Shown here piece by piece: positions 1 to 7,723 of a DNA stretch of 34,198 bases. The position numbers were made by a program, and so were the translations under genes. The stretch's first letter is position 1. Each line of letters opens with the position of its first letter. The DNA is taken from positions 1 through 34,198 of the forward strand of contig NZ_QBUC01000032.1 of assembly GCF_003058165.1 (NCBI RefSeq). The letters are read 5' to 3'. The notes beneath the pieces are model-generated. The model saw nothing but the letters and a program-made list of their open reading frames with translations, ran no database searches and was not told the origin of the DNA. This stretch comes from Paenisporosarcina sp. OV554. Its GTDB lineage: Bacteria > Bacillota > Bacilli > Bacillales_A > Planococcaceae.

Positions 1-44
1 CGACGTGTGCAGCTGACGAATACTAATCGATCGAGGACTTAACC
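1..44 (+). rRNA. 23S ribosomal RNA, 3' end (partial)
   Basis: The first 44 bases match the conserved 3' terminus of Bacillales 23S rRNA, including the run ACTAATCGATCGAGGACTTA at 22-41. The rest of the gene lies before the window. The 3' boundary is placed by analogy with B. subtilis and may be off by a few bases. It is followed after 63 bases by 5S rRNA, as expected for an rrn operon. Confidence 0.93.
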
Positions 45-107
45 ACAATTTTGAATGGCTTTCAATGGCCCGTTTATCCAGTTTTGAGTGAACAAACACT
101 CAATAAG

Positions 108-223
108 TCTAGTGATAATGGCAAAGAGGTCACACCCGTTCCCATACCGAACACGGAAGTTAAGCTCTTTAGCGCCGATGGTAGTTGGGGGTCTCCCCCT
201 GCAAGAGTAGGACGTCGCTAGGC
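108..223 (+). rRNA. rrf: 5S ribosomal RNA
   Basis: This 116-nt stretch is a complete 5S rRNA. It has the diagnostic core CACACCCGTTCCCATACCGA and the GAAGTTAAGCTCTT segment, and its two ends pair with each other (TCTAGTG-type 5' end with CGCTAGGC 3' end). It aligns base for base with the B. subtilis 5S layout. It sits between the 23S tail and tRNA-Asn, so it belongs to the same rrn transcript. Confidence 0.96.
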
Positions 224-237
224 TTTTTTTATTTTAT

Positions 238-312
238 TCCGAAGTAGCTCAGTGGTAGAGCAATCGACTGTTAATCGATTGGTCGTAGGTTCGAGTCCTA
301 CCTTCGGAGCCA
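238..312 (+). tRNA. tRNA-Asn (GTT)
   Basis: The cloverleaf has acceptor arm TCCGAAG pairing with CTTCGGA, anticodon stem CGACT-type with anticodon GTT at 270-272, and T-arm GGTTCGAGTCC. The 3' CCA (310-312) is encoded. It lies 14 bases after 5S and is probably processed from the rRNA transcript. In B. subtilis an Asn tRNA also commonly follows 5S, with further tRNAs after it; here the next tRNA is 6.6 kb away. Confidence 0.97.
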
Positions 313-407
313 TCTTCATACTTCTATAGATAGCCAGGTTGAATTTTCTATAGTAAGGAAGAGGTTTTATAGGTCTGCGTTATACATATTGAAAAAAACT
401 TATTAAA

Positions 408-453
408 CCATTCTTCTCTTAAGTTAACTACTTGAGGGGTGGATGGCTTTTTT
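408..453 (+). terminator. Rho-independent terminator of the rrn-tRNA-Asn unit
   Basis: A long imperfect stem (arms 408-423 and 431-446, loop TTAACTA) is followed by a T-rich run at 448-453. It lies about 95 bases after tRNA-Asn and would end the rRNA transcript before the amylase gene. Between 313 and 407 I see nothing else. Confidence 0.7.
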
Positions 454-544
454 GTGTTGAATAAATACTAGGAGTAATAATAATTAACTGAAAAATGAGA
501 AAAAATAACTATACAATAACTCATCATTCCTTCGAATGGATTAT

Positions 545-572
545 TTTCCAATAAAAGATAGTGTGACATAAT
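545..572 (+). promoter_or_regulatory. Candidate SigA promoter of the amylopullulanase gene
   Basis: A -35-like TTTCCA (545-550) and a -10-like CATAAT (567-572) are separated by 16 bases. The predicted start near 579 falls on the cre-like site. The -35 is weak (4 of 6 matches), so this is a prediction only. Confidence 0.5.
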
Positions 573-578
573 GTAGAA

Positions 579-593
579 ATGAAAGCGCTATCT
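579..593 (+). promoter_or_regulatory. cre-like CcpA operator
   Basis: The 15-mer ATGAAAGCGCTATCT fits the Bacillus catabolite-responsive element consensus WTGNAANCGNWNNCW at every fixed position. It overlaps the predicted transcription start of the amylopullulanase gene, where CcpA binding represses. Carbon-catabolite repression of a starch-degrading enzyme is typical of Bacillus. Confidence 0.75.
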
Positions 594-646
594 TTATTTG
601 AGTGGTCTGTCGCTTTTATTAAAAAAATTATTCTAGGGGGATTTTT

Positions 647-3600
647 GTGGGGAAGAGAAATACTACACGCAATGTTTTTGTCTGGCTTCTATTTTTCACT
701 CTGTTTATGCAAACGATTGCGCCGGTAACATTATTTCAACCAACAATAGCAAAAGCTGAAGAAAAGATAGTTACACTTGTTGGTAATCTTCAAAGTGAAC
801 TTGGAGCTCCTGGAGATTGGGACCCTGCTGATAAAGCGACTGTTATGAAGCTTCAAGCGGATGGAAGGTATAAATTTACTGGCACACTCCCCGCAGGAAA
901 TTATGAATACAAAATTGTAATTGGCAGCTCATGGGATGAAAATTATGGTGTTGACGGAGTAGCTGGTGGCGATAATTATATACTCACTATAGATAATGAA
1001 AAAGAGGTGACTTTTATTTATGATGACACCACAAAAAAAGTAATTATTCCAGAACCATTACCTGAAGAACAAACACCCCGAATCGTTGGGGATATCCAGC
1101 CGGATATTAGTGCAGGTAGCGAGTGGTCACCTGGAGAATCGACAGCATTGTTGCAAGATGAAAATGTTGACAATATCCATACGTACACAACCCAAGTACC
1201 AAAAGGAAAACACGAGTTTAAAATTGTACTAGGAAACAATTGGGATGCTCAATCATTTCCATCGAATAATTTTGTGCTTACTGTTGTAAAAGATTCAACT
1301 GTGACCTTCTTTTACAACCACGATACGAAAGAAGTCTATACCGATTACGATATAGGACTCCCTGATGGCAGTATAACAGGAGAAAAACTTTTTCATGATA
1401 CATGGAATGAAGCGTTCAGGTCCCCATTTGGAGCGATAAAGGCGGGGGAAGAAGTAACATTGCGCCTTCAAACGAAAAAGGGTGATTTAACATCTGCTAA
1501 ACTCATGTTGAGAAACTACAATTCAGGTAACACCATTGTAAAAGACATGGTGAATGCAGGTTGGACAACTATCGATGGAAATGAAATTGAGCTATGGGAA
1601 GCAACAGTTACACCGATTGATAAAGGTGTCTATGGCTATAAATTCGTTGCCCGAGATGGAGAAGCACTCAAAGAGTACGGGGAAGACACACAAGAAGGTG
1701 GAAAAGGGTCGACGGGCGATTCAAATGCGAGTTTATTCCAAATGACGGTTTACGATCCTTCTTATAAAACACCAGATTGGATGAAAGAATCTGTTGTCTA
1801 TCAAATTTTCCCGGATCGTTTTTTCAATAGCAATAAGAAAAACGACGATAGTAAAACTACTGCCCGTGGAACGGAGCCGATTGAGCATCAGGAGTGGGGT
1901 GAAATTCCTGATAATCCAAGACTAGCTGAAACGGAAGGCTACTCAGGTGACGAAATCTGGTCGAACGACTTCTTCGGTGGTGACATTGCAGGTGTGCAGA
2001 AAAAACTTGATTACATCCAATCACTTGGTGTAAACACGTTATATCTGAATCCAATTGCTTACGCATCTTCGAACCATAAGTATGATGCGGCGGATTTCAA
2101 AGCAATTGATCCGATGTTTGGAACACCTGAGGAATTCAAAAATTTCACAAAAGAACTGAAGAAACGTAAGATGCATCTCATTTTAGACGGAGTATTCAAC
2201 CATGTAGGTGATGATTCTATTTATTTTGACCGTTATGGAAAATACGAAACTGTAGGTGCTTATGAATATTGGTCGAGTATCTACAATCTGATGAATGATA
2301 ATTCAGACTTAACTAAAGAAGACGCGATAGAACAAACAAAAGAAAAACTATTAGCAGAAGGACAGAAGTTCAGCACATATGGTTTTCATAATTGGTTTAA
2401 CATTGAAAATGAAAAAGTTAATGGTGTATACAAATATCAAGCTTGGTGGGGATTTGACTCCCTTCCAGAAATCAAGTCTGTGCCAGGTGAAGCGGTGGAC
2501 TATGATTCAGAGTTAAACAACAAAGATTTCGCAGATTATATTATGTATGACAAGAATTCAGTTGCAAAATCTTGGCTTGACAGTGGCGCTTCAGGATGGC
2601 GCTTAGACGTAGCGAACGAAGTGGATACAGAGTTTTGGAGAGAGTTCCGAAAAGAACTCAAAACAGATGAAAAAGAAGAGCCACTAATCCTTGGAGAGAT
2701 TTGGGATGACGCATCTGAATACTTCCTTGGAGATTTGTATGATTCTGTTATGAACTACCGTTTCCGTGGAGCTATGATTGATTATCTCAAAAACGGCAAT
2801 GCAAAAGGGGCAGAAGATCAGCTGAACGCGGTATTTGAAGACTATCCTCAAGAAGCATTTTACTCCTTGATGAATTTAATGGGATCTCACGATACACCAC
2901 GTGCAGCATTTGTATTAGGAAATGGAACAGATTCCTTTGAACAGGCAGAACTTGACCCGAACTACAATCATGAGCTAGGTGTTAAACGATTGAAGATTGC
3001 ATCGATTTTACAAATGGGCTATGCAGGTGCTCCAACCATGTATTATGGAGATGAAGCTGGTGTTACAGGGTCCAAGGATCCGGATGATCGCAGAACGTAC
3101 CCATGGGGTAATGAAGATAAAGACCTTGTGAAGCACTATCAGAAAATCGGGAAAGTGAGAAGCGACTTTCATAATCTATTCAGCCATGGTGATTTAAATC
3201 ACTTGTATGCGAAAGATGATGTTTTAGCTTATACACGTTCTGATAAAAAAAATGTAGCGCTGGTTATTACAAACCGTGGCAGTGAAAGTAAAACGATAGA
3301 GTTAGATGTGAAAAAACTTATTGTGAATAACGTAAATCTTATTGATCAGCTAGATAAGAAATACAAAGCGACAGTAAAAAATGGAATGCTGACAGTTACA
3401 GTGCCGTCATTGAACGGACGAATGCTCGTTTCTGACAAAGGGCAAAACTTACAGAGACCCGATGTTGTTTCAAAAATAAAAGTAACTGAAAGCAGTCACA
3501 CGATTAACCTTTCTTGGAAAGGACATGGAGAGAGCTTTGCTATTTATCAAACAACCATATCAGGTGCTTTTTATGAAAAAGTTGCGATAACTAAGAAAAA

Positions 3601-5002
3601 AGAAATTAACATTGAAGGATTAGATAACGGACGAAACTATTATTTCGCAGTCGTTGCGGTTGATAAGGATGGAAACGAATCTGTAAAGGCAGAAATTAAT
3701 AAAGCGGCTGTTCCACATGTTGATTTAACCGAAGAGAATTATGAGATTGAGAATCTTTCTATTCTTGAAGATGGAATAATTGATTTGTCTAAAGCGCAAA
3801 ATATCTCAGTCGATATATTAATTAAAGGGGAAACAGAAAGTGACTTAGCAGAAGGCCTACAAGCTGAACTTCAAGTTAAAGAACCTGGGAAAGAAAGTTG
3901 GATATCGCATAAAGCAAACTATATTAGCCAAAATGACCATTTTAATCATTTCAACAGTTCATTCCTACCGTTCAACGAAGGTTTGTACGAATACCGTTAT
4001 GCATTTTCAACCGATTTATGGCGAAGCTGGGTAACATCTGAAACGAAAACTGTGTCATTTACTAAAGGACAAGATGTAACTGATCCGGCATCAGCTGTAT
4101 TGTTAAATCAAGCGACACAAGAATCAGGTCAAGTTAATCTGACATGGTCGGTTGAAGATGCAAATGAACCATATCTATATACAATTGTCCGTGATGGAGA
4201 AGTGATTGCCCAATTACTAGATACAAATGCTAGTACCTATAAAGATATGAATGTTACAAATGGAAAGAGCTATTCTTATGAAGTGCATATTTATGACAAA
4301 GCAGGTAACCGTGTGAAATCAAACGCTATTAGCGTGATACCTGATCTAGTATTGGTAAAAGTAACAATGAAGGTTAATGCACCGGCATGCACTCCACAAG
4401 GTATCGATATTACGATGCCAGGTAGTAAAAATGGTTGGAATACAGGTGCATGGAAGATGACACGTGGTGGAGCTGTAACGAACGATTATGAATATACGTT
4501 TGAAGCGCAAGAAGGCGAAGTTATCACTTACAAATATGCAAAAAACAATTCGTGGGATCAAGAGGGTCTTGCGGATCACACTCCAGGAAACGTAAATGAT
4601 GATGATGTGAGCTTTTACGGTTATGGGGCTGAAGGAACCGACTTAAGTTTTGTGGTCACCAACCAAGGTGGTAACGAAATGGTTGTTCAAGATAAGATTT
4701 TACGCTGGATAGATATGCCTGTAGTTGTGACGTCACATACCAATGGACACAGCGTTACGACTGACACAATCACACTTAAAGGTAATGCAATCAAAGAAGG
4801 CATTTTAACTATTAACGGAGACGCAGTGACAATTAACGATGATATGACATTCACGCACACGGTGAGCTTGCAATACGGAGAGAATGAGCTGAACATTCGA
4901 ATTGAACCGTCAGAAGAAAATAAAACGACTATCTTTAAAAATGACGGTGGCGCCATTGCGAAAAATACAAAGGTTATCATGATGTCTATTATTAAGAACT
5001 AA
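647..5002 (+). CDS. Secreted multidomain amylopullulanase / neopullulanase-type GH13 enzyme
   Basis: A 1451-residue extracellular glycoside hydrolase that should cleave alpha-1,4 and probably alpha-1,6 bonds in starch and pullulan. GTG start with AGGGGG six bases upstream. A signal peptide ends near residue 38 (hydrophobic core FVWLLFFTLFMQT, then AKA). Two X25-type starch modules follow (about 40-132 and 145-232), then a CBM34-like module (240-372) and a GH13 barrel (378-830). The barrel has region I DGVFNHV (D514), region II GWRLDVANEVD (nucleophile D654), region III GEIWDD (acid/base E684) and region IV MGSHDTPR (D749). Behind the barrel are a beta domain, a fibronectin III-like domain (935-1023), an amylopullulanase-type linker domain, a second FnIII (1146-1232), a CBM20-like domain (1234-1358) and an Ig-like end. 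No SLH or LPXTG anchor is seen, so it is probably released. Whether it also cuts alpha-1,6 bonds is inferred from the architecture. Confidence 0.92.
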   Translation: MGKRNTTRNVFVWLLFFTLFMQTIAPVTLFQPTIAKAEEKIVTLVGNLQSELGAPGDWDPADKATVMKLQADGRYKFTGTLPAGNYEYKIVIGSSWDENYGVDGVAGGDNYILTIDNEKEVTFIYDDTTKKVIIPEPLPEEQTPRIVGDIQPDISAGSEWSPGESTALLQDENVDNIHTYTTQVPKGKHEFKIVLGNNWDAQSFPSNNFVLTVVKDSTVTFFYNHDTKEVYTDYDIGLPDGSITGEKLFHDTWNEAFRSPFGAIKAGEEVTLRLQTKKGDLTSAKLMLRNYNSGNTIVKDMVNAGWTTIDGNEIELWEATVTPIDKGVYGYKFVARDGEALKEYGEDTQEGGKGSTGDSNASLFQMTVYDPSYKTPDWMKESVVYQIFPDRFFNSNKKNDDSKTTARGTEPIEHQEWGEIPDNPRLAETEGYSGDEIWSNDFFGGDIAGVQKKLDYIQSLGVNTLYLNPIAYASSNHKYDAADFKAIDPMFGTPEEFKNFTKELKKRKMHLILDGVFNHVGDDSIYFDRYGKYETVGAYEYWSSIYNLMNDNSDLTKEDAIEQTKEKLLAEGQKFSTYGFHNWFNIENEKVNGVYKYQAWWGFDSLPEIKSVPGEAVDYDSELNNKDFADYIMYDKNSVAKSWLDSGASGWRLDVANEVDTEFWREFRKELKTDEKEEPLILGEIWDDASEYFLGDLYDSVMNYRFRGAMIDYLKNGNAKGAEDQLNAVFEDYPQEAFYSLMNLMGSHDTPRAAFVLGNGTDSFEQAELDPNYNHELGVKRLKIASILQMGYAGAPTMYYGDEAGVTGSKDPDDRRTYPWGNEDKDLVKHYQKIGKVRSDFHNLFSHGDLNHLYAKDDVLAYTRSDKKNVALVITNRGSESKTIELDVKKLIVNNVNLIDQLDKKYKATVKNGMLTVTVPSLNGRMLVSDKGQNLQRPDVVSKIKVTESSHTINLSWKGHGESFAIYQTTISGAFYEKVAITKKKEINIEGLDNGRNYYFAVVAVDKDGNESVKAEINKAAVPHVDLTEENYEIENLSILEDGIIDLSKAQNISVDILIKGETESDLAEGLQAELQVKEPGKESWISHKANYISQNDHFNHFNSSFLPFNEGLYEYRYAFSTDLWRSWVTSETKTVSFTKGQDVTDPASAVLLNQATQESGQVNLTWSVEDANEPYLYTIVRDGEVIAQLLDTNASTYKDMNVTNGKSYSYEVHIYDKAGNRVKSNAISVIPDLVLVKVTMKVNAPACTPQGIDITMPGSKNGWNTGAWKMTRGGAVTNDYEYTFEAQEGEVITYKYAKNNSWDQEGLADHTPGNVNDDDVSFYGYGAEGTDLSFVVTNQGGNEMVVQDKILRWIDMPVVVTSHTNGHSVTTDTITLKGNAIKEGILTINGDAVTINDDMTFTHTVSLQYGENELNIRIEPSEENKTTIFKNDGGAIAKNTKVIMMSIIKN

Positions 5003-5005
5003 CAA

Positions 5006-5055
5006 AAATAAAGAGCTGCCGAGAAAAATAAGGGGTTCTCTTGAGAGGTGCAAAA
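5006..5055 (+). repeat. Inverted repeat, left copy
   Basis: This 50-base stretch recurs in inverted orientation at 6332-6382. Shared parts are AAATAAAGAGCTGCC, then TAAGGGGTTCTCTT, then AGAGGTGCAAAA. Between the first two lies the 8-mer GAGAAAAA (5021-5028), which in the other copy keeps the same plus-strand orientation while everything around it is inverted. The copy begins four bases after the amylopullulanase stop codon. No transposase is nearby. Confidence 0.85.
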
Positions 5056-5099
5056 TTTCAAATGTACCTGTAAATAGCTATTTAAAACGAAATGGAATT

Positions 5100-5128
5100 A
5101 GCACCGCATACTTAGCGGTGCTTTTTTC
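5100..5128 (+). terminator. Rho-independent terminator after the amylopullulanase gene
   Basis: A perfect 8-bp stem AGCACCGC / GCGGTGCT with loop ATACTTA (5108-5114) is followed by a T run. It is about 100 bases beyond the stop codon and just inside the left inverted repeat. Confidence 0.9.
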
Positions 5129-5282
5129 TCATTATAAATTTTAGTCAGCGGTATAATCTTCTTCCTTATTAAACTAAAGCACCCGCGTAAATTAATGTCA
5201 ATAAAGCTATAGTTAGAAAAGGTAATCTTGTTTCACCTATTCTATAAATATTAAAATAACATCTATGCAATATGGAAAACAC

Positions 5283-5921
5283 TTAGAGAAAAGGACGGTA
5301 AACCACAAAATAGACTATGGAAGATACAGCGACAATTGTCATTATATAAATCAATTTATTATTTGCTTTTTTATAAAACCAACAGCCTAATACTATCAGA
5401 CTCAGGAAATCAAAAATCAATTGAAATAAAAAAGTATGATTATTATACAAATAGATACTTATACCAATTGTTTCCGCAACTAATCCGCTTACTGGTAATG
5501 CGTACAAAAAGTTGCTCAGTTTGTTCTCTTTGTTCCAGTAGTAAAGCACATAACTAATAGCACTACATACTAAGGCAAAAACATTATACAGTATAAAAAG
5601 ATTCCATTGAAATCCTTCATCGTAGAATCTTGGAATAAAAGAGCCGAGTACATATTTTAAAAAGTAAAAACTAAAATTCATACTTAATAGATACAATAAA
5701 ACATTAATTGCGGCATTTTTATTTGAAGAACTAAAATATATAATTAATGTTACCGTTAACATCCAAAAGCCAAATAAAGTCGCTATTGAGCTGAAACTCC
5801 ATAGGTCATCATATGGAAAAAAATCCGTCAACCTTGTTATTATACCCACCAATAAACCTAGTCCAATCACAAAAGAATAGGATTTAAAGCTCCCATCTAT
5901 TTTCTTCGAGTGCACTATCAC
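5283..5921 (-). CDS. Polytopic membrane protein of unknown function
   Basis: A 212-residue protein with about six hydrophobic spans (near residues 17-30, 45-63, 72-92, 108-127, 138-157 and 164-208) and short charged loops. I do not recognise the family with confidence; DUF6518-like membrane proteins are a possible match to test. It starts with GTG at 5921, preceded by GGAGAGGGA on the minus strand. It is strongly AT-rich and is the only gene between the two inverted repeats at 5006 and 6332, so it may be cargo of that segment. No partner gene or enzyme motif is visible. Reality as a gene is supported by length, start site and consistent membrane topology. Confidence 0.75.
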   Translation of the reverse strand: MIVHSKKIDGSFKSYSFVIGLGLLVGIITRLTDFFPYDDLWSFSSIATLFGFWMLTVTLIIYFSSSNKNAAINVLLYLLSMNFSFYFLKYVLGSFIPRFYDEGFQWNLFILYNVFALVCSAISYVLYYWNKENKLSNFLYALPVSGLVAETIGISIYLYNNHTFLFQLIFDFLSLIVLGCWFYKKANNKLIYIMTIVAVSSIVYFVVYRPFL

Positions 5922-6018
5922 AAAAAATCCCTCTCCATTCAGATTAAATAAATAATCTTAAGTTCTAATATTTTATTATATTGCCATAGAAATTATGCAG
6001 TATGTCTGAAAGTGCTTC

Positions 6019-6045
6019 TTCAACTATCCTGCCTCGTTAGTTGAA
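6019..6045. repeat. Perfect 8-bp inverted repeat in noncoding DNA
   Basis: TTCAACTA and TAGTTGAA are separated by 11 bases. It lies upstream of the membrane-protein gene, in an otherwise featureless AT-rich stretch (5940-6270). It could be a transposon-end remnant or a hairpin; nothing decides between these. Confidence 0.5.
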
Positions 6046-6275
6046 TAAAAATAAAATCCTCTTTTATTTATTATACCAACATTTTACATTTTATCCTGCA
6101 AAATATAAACTTTTCTGTTTATAAAAAACGATGTAGATTGGATGCGCTTTTAGCATATCAATTAGCAGAATGATTAGTTGTATTACAACTTTCATTGTAG
6201 TGCGACCCAATAGACTACTAAATATATAGCTAAAAATGGAGGTTATTAGAGCAAGAATGTTTATATATCAATCAG

Positions 6276-6316
6276 AAAAGGACTGCCAATTCATATGCGA
6301 ATTGATAGTCCTTTTA
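6276..6316. terminator. Bidirectional terminator-like hairpin
   Basis: AAAGGACTGCCAATTC and GAATTGATAGTCCTTT pair across ATATGC with one mismatched position. An A-run precedes it and a T-run follows, so it could end transcripts from both sides. No gene adjoins it directly; it lies 16 bases inside the right inverted repeat, mirroring the terminator inside the left one. Confidence 0.65.
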
Positions 6317-6331
6317 TGTTGTATTTTAAAG

Positions 6332-6382
6332 TTTTGCACCTCTGAAGAGAACCCCTTACGAGAAAAAGGCAGCTCTTTATTT
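6332..6382 (-). repeat. Inverted repeat, right copy
   Basis: Reverse complement of the repeat at 5006-5055, with only a few substitutions outside the 8-base core. The plus-strand core GAGAAAAA is at 6360-6367. Together the two copies bound about 1.38 kb that contains the membrane-protein gene. From 6383 to 6810 the DNA is AT-rich with no credible ORF, apart from the hairpin at 6524. Confidence 0.85.
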
Positions 6383-6523
6383 ATAAGGATATGATCATCT
6401 CTGGACTTAACTGAAGAAATATCAATAAACAGGACTATCTTTATACCTAACCTAAATGGGAATAGCAAGTCTTTAAATAGACATAATATTATTGTCTACT
6501 TTGGTTGTTTGACAAAAAATAAG

Positions 6524-6552
6524 AGGTCAAGCTGAGTAAGCTAGACCTTTTA
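6524..6552 (+). terminator. Terminator-like hairpin in noncoding DNA
   Basis: AGGTC-A-AGCT and AGCT-A-GACCT form a stem with one internal A-A mismatch and loop GAGTA, followed by TTTT. No gene is recognised immediately upstream, so what it terminates is unclear. Confidence 0.45.
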
Positions 6553-6817
6553 AACAGATGTGATTTTTATTTTTGATTACCTTTCTCAAAGGCTCTAAAG
6601 CTTATCTAAGTAGAGGTTAGAGTAAGAAAAATTCAAGAAGATAATAGTATAATTGCGGATAAGAGACTCTATGAAAAGTAGCAAGGAAATGGCTATTAAA
6701 AAAATATTTAATATTAAATAAATGAATTTGAGTTTGTATATTAATTTATTGATAATCAACCTTTATAGAGTTATTTTAACCAAAGTATAAGATTTTTGAT
6801 GAAAATGAAAAAAACTC

Positions 6818-6846
6818 TTTACATTCTATTGTAACTCCATTAGAAT
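6818..6846 (+). promoter_or_regulatory. SigA promoter of the tRNA operon
   Basis: TTTACA (6818-6823) and TAGAAT (6841-6846) are spaced by exactly 17 bases, each with five of six consensus matches. The predicted start near 6853 is about 50 bases before tRNA-Thr. It lets the seven-tRNA cluster be transcribed independently of the rRNA operon. Confidence 0.8.
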
Positions 6847-6903
6847 AAATCTTGTCCGCTTTAAGAGTGACGTGAATTAACCGTTTTAATGCCTTATCTT
6901 CTT

Positions 6904-6976
6904 GCTTCCATAGCTCAGCAGGTAGAGTGCTTCCATGGTAAGGAAGAGGTCACCGGTTCGAGCCCGGTTGGAAGCT
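6904..6976 (+). tRNA. tRNA-Thr (GGT)
   Basis: Acceptor GCTTCCA pairs with TGGAAGC. The anticodon loop ATGGTAA holds anticodon GGT at 6937-6939, within a CTTCC/GGAAG stem. It closely resembles the B. subtilis GGT-anticodon threonine tRNA. The CCA end is not encoded. First gene of the tRNA operon. Confidence 0.96.
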
Positions 6977-7014
6977 TTTTTCCAAAAATACATACTCGTC
7001 AAATATTGTCATTA

Positions 7015-7089
7015 GGCCCCTTGGTCAAGCGGTTAAGACACCGCCCTTTCACGGCGGTAACACGGGTTCGAATCCCGTAGGGGTCACCA
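7015..7089 (+). tRNA. tRNA-Glu (TTC)
   Basis: Acceptor GGCCCCT pairs with AGGGGTC. The anticodon loop CTTTCAC holds TTC at 7048-7050, with stem CCGCC/GGCGG. CCA is encoded at 7087-7089. The following spacer to tRNA-Val is 172 bases, far longer than the other spacers in this operon. Confidence 0.96.
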
Positions 7090-7181
7090 ATTTCTTTTTA
7101 CGTAACTTTAACCAGTATGTAAAAAGAGTCAAAAGCAAGTAGTTCAAGGAAACGAGTCGGAGATGTTCTTCTACTAAATTC

Positions 7182-7222
7182 GCCACGTCCTGTGGCAACG
7201 TAGAAGCCAGCACATCCTGTGC
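7182..7222. repeat. Pair of short GC-rich palindromes in the tRNA-Glu/Val spacer
   Basis: GCCAC-GTCCT-GTGGC (7182-7196) and GCAC-ATCCT-GTGC (7210-7222) are two related hairpins about 27 bases apart. They interrupt the tRNA operon, where other spacers are 15-40 bases. They look like a REP-type intergenic element. The sequence around them is not coding. Confidence 0.6.
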
Positions 7223-7261
7223 AAGTGACAACGAAATACGCAGCTTTTCATTCTTTTTAAC

Positions 7262-7337
7262 GGAGGATTAGCTCAGCTGGGAGAGCATCTGCCTTACAAG
7301 CAGAGGGTCGGCGGTTCGAGCCCGTCATCCTCCACCA
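7262..7337 (+). tRNA. tRNA-Val (TAC)
   Basis: Acceptor GGAGGAT pairs with ATCCTCC. The anticodon stem TCTGC/GCAGA closes loop CTTACAA with anticodon TAC. CCA is encoded at 7335-7337. Third gene of the tRNA operon. Confidence 0.96.
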
Positions 7338-7352
7338 TAATTTTTTACCCTT

Positions 7353-7436
7353 GGAGGGGTAGTGAAGTGGCTAAACACGACGGACTGTAAATCCGTTCCT
7401 TCGGGTTCGGCGGTTCGAATCCGCCCCCCTCCACCA
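7353..7436 (+). tRNA. tRNA-Tyr (GTA)
   Basis: An 84-nt class II tRNA with a long variable arm. Acceptor GGAGGGG pairs with CCCCTCC. The anticodon is GTA at 7387-7389 and CCA is encoded. The long variable arm and GTA anticodon identify bacterial tRNA-Tyr. Confidence 0.96.
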
Positions 7437-7455
7437 TTTTTTAAGATATGTTTGT

Positions 7456-7530
7456 TGGGGTATAGCCAAGCGGTAAGGCAACGGATTTTGATTCCGTCAC
7501 GCCCTGGTTCGAATCCAGGTTCCCCAGCCA
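7456..7530 (+). tRNA. tRNA-Gln (TTG)
   Basis: The anticodon stem ACGGA/TCCGT closes loop TTTTGAT with anticodon TTG at 7488-7490. Acceptor TGGGGTA pairs with TTCCCCA, with one T-T mismatch at the sixth pair. CCA is encoded. Confidence 0.95.
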
Positions 7531-7549
7531 TTTCTTTTCTAATATGTAC

Positions 7550-7622
7550 GAGCCATTAGCTCAGTTGGTAGAGCATCTGACTTTTAATCAGAGGGTCGTA
7601 GGTTCGAATCCTACATGGCTCA
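7550..7622 (+). tRNA. tRNA-Lys (TTT)
   Basis: Acceptor GAGCCAT pairs with ATGGCTC. Anticodon loop CTTTTAA gives TTT at 7583-7585. CCA is not encoded. Confidence 0.96.
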
Positions 7623-7643
7623 CTTTTTTACAAAAAATTTCTT

Positions 7644-7716
7644 GGGGCCTTAGCTCAGCTGGGAGAGCGCCTGCCTTGCACGCAGGAGGTCAGCGGTTCG
7701 ATCCCGCTAGGCTCCA
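7644..7716 (+). tRNA. tRNA-Ala (TGC)
   Basis: Acceptor GGGGCCT pairs with AGGCTCC, with a G-U pair. Anticodon stem CCTGC/GCAGG closes loop CTTGCAC with TGC at 7677-7679. CCA is not encoded. Last gene of the operon. Confidence 0.96.
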
Positions 7717-7723
7717 TAATATA

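Noticed and set aside
4687-4980. 97-codon antisense frame within the amylopullulanase gene
   Set aside because: Shadow of the strong sense frame; no start signal.
5031-5128. T-box or complete lysine riboswitch after the amylopullulanase
   Set aside because: No T-box bulge motif and no remaining riboswitch helices; only the opening strand is similar, and no amino-acid gene follows.
6268-6468. 66-codon minus-strand frame in the right inverted repeat
   Set aside because: It crosses a terminator hairpin and the repeat itself, has no ribosome site and no protein-like pattern.
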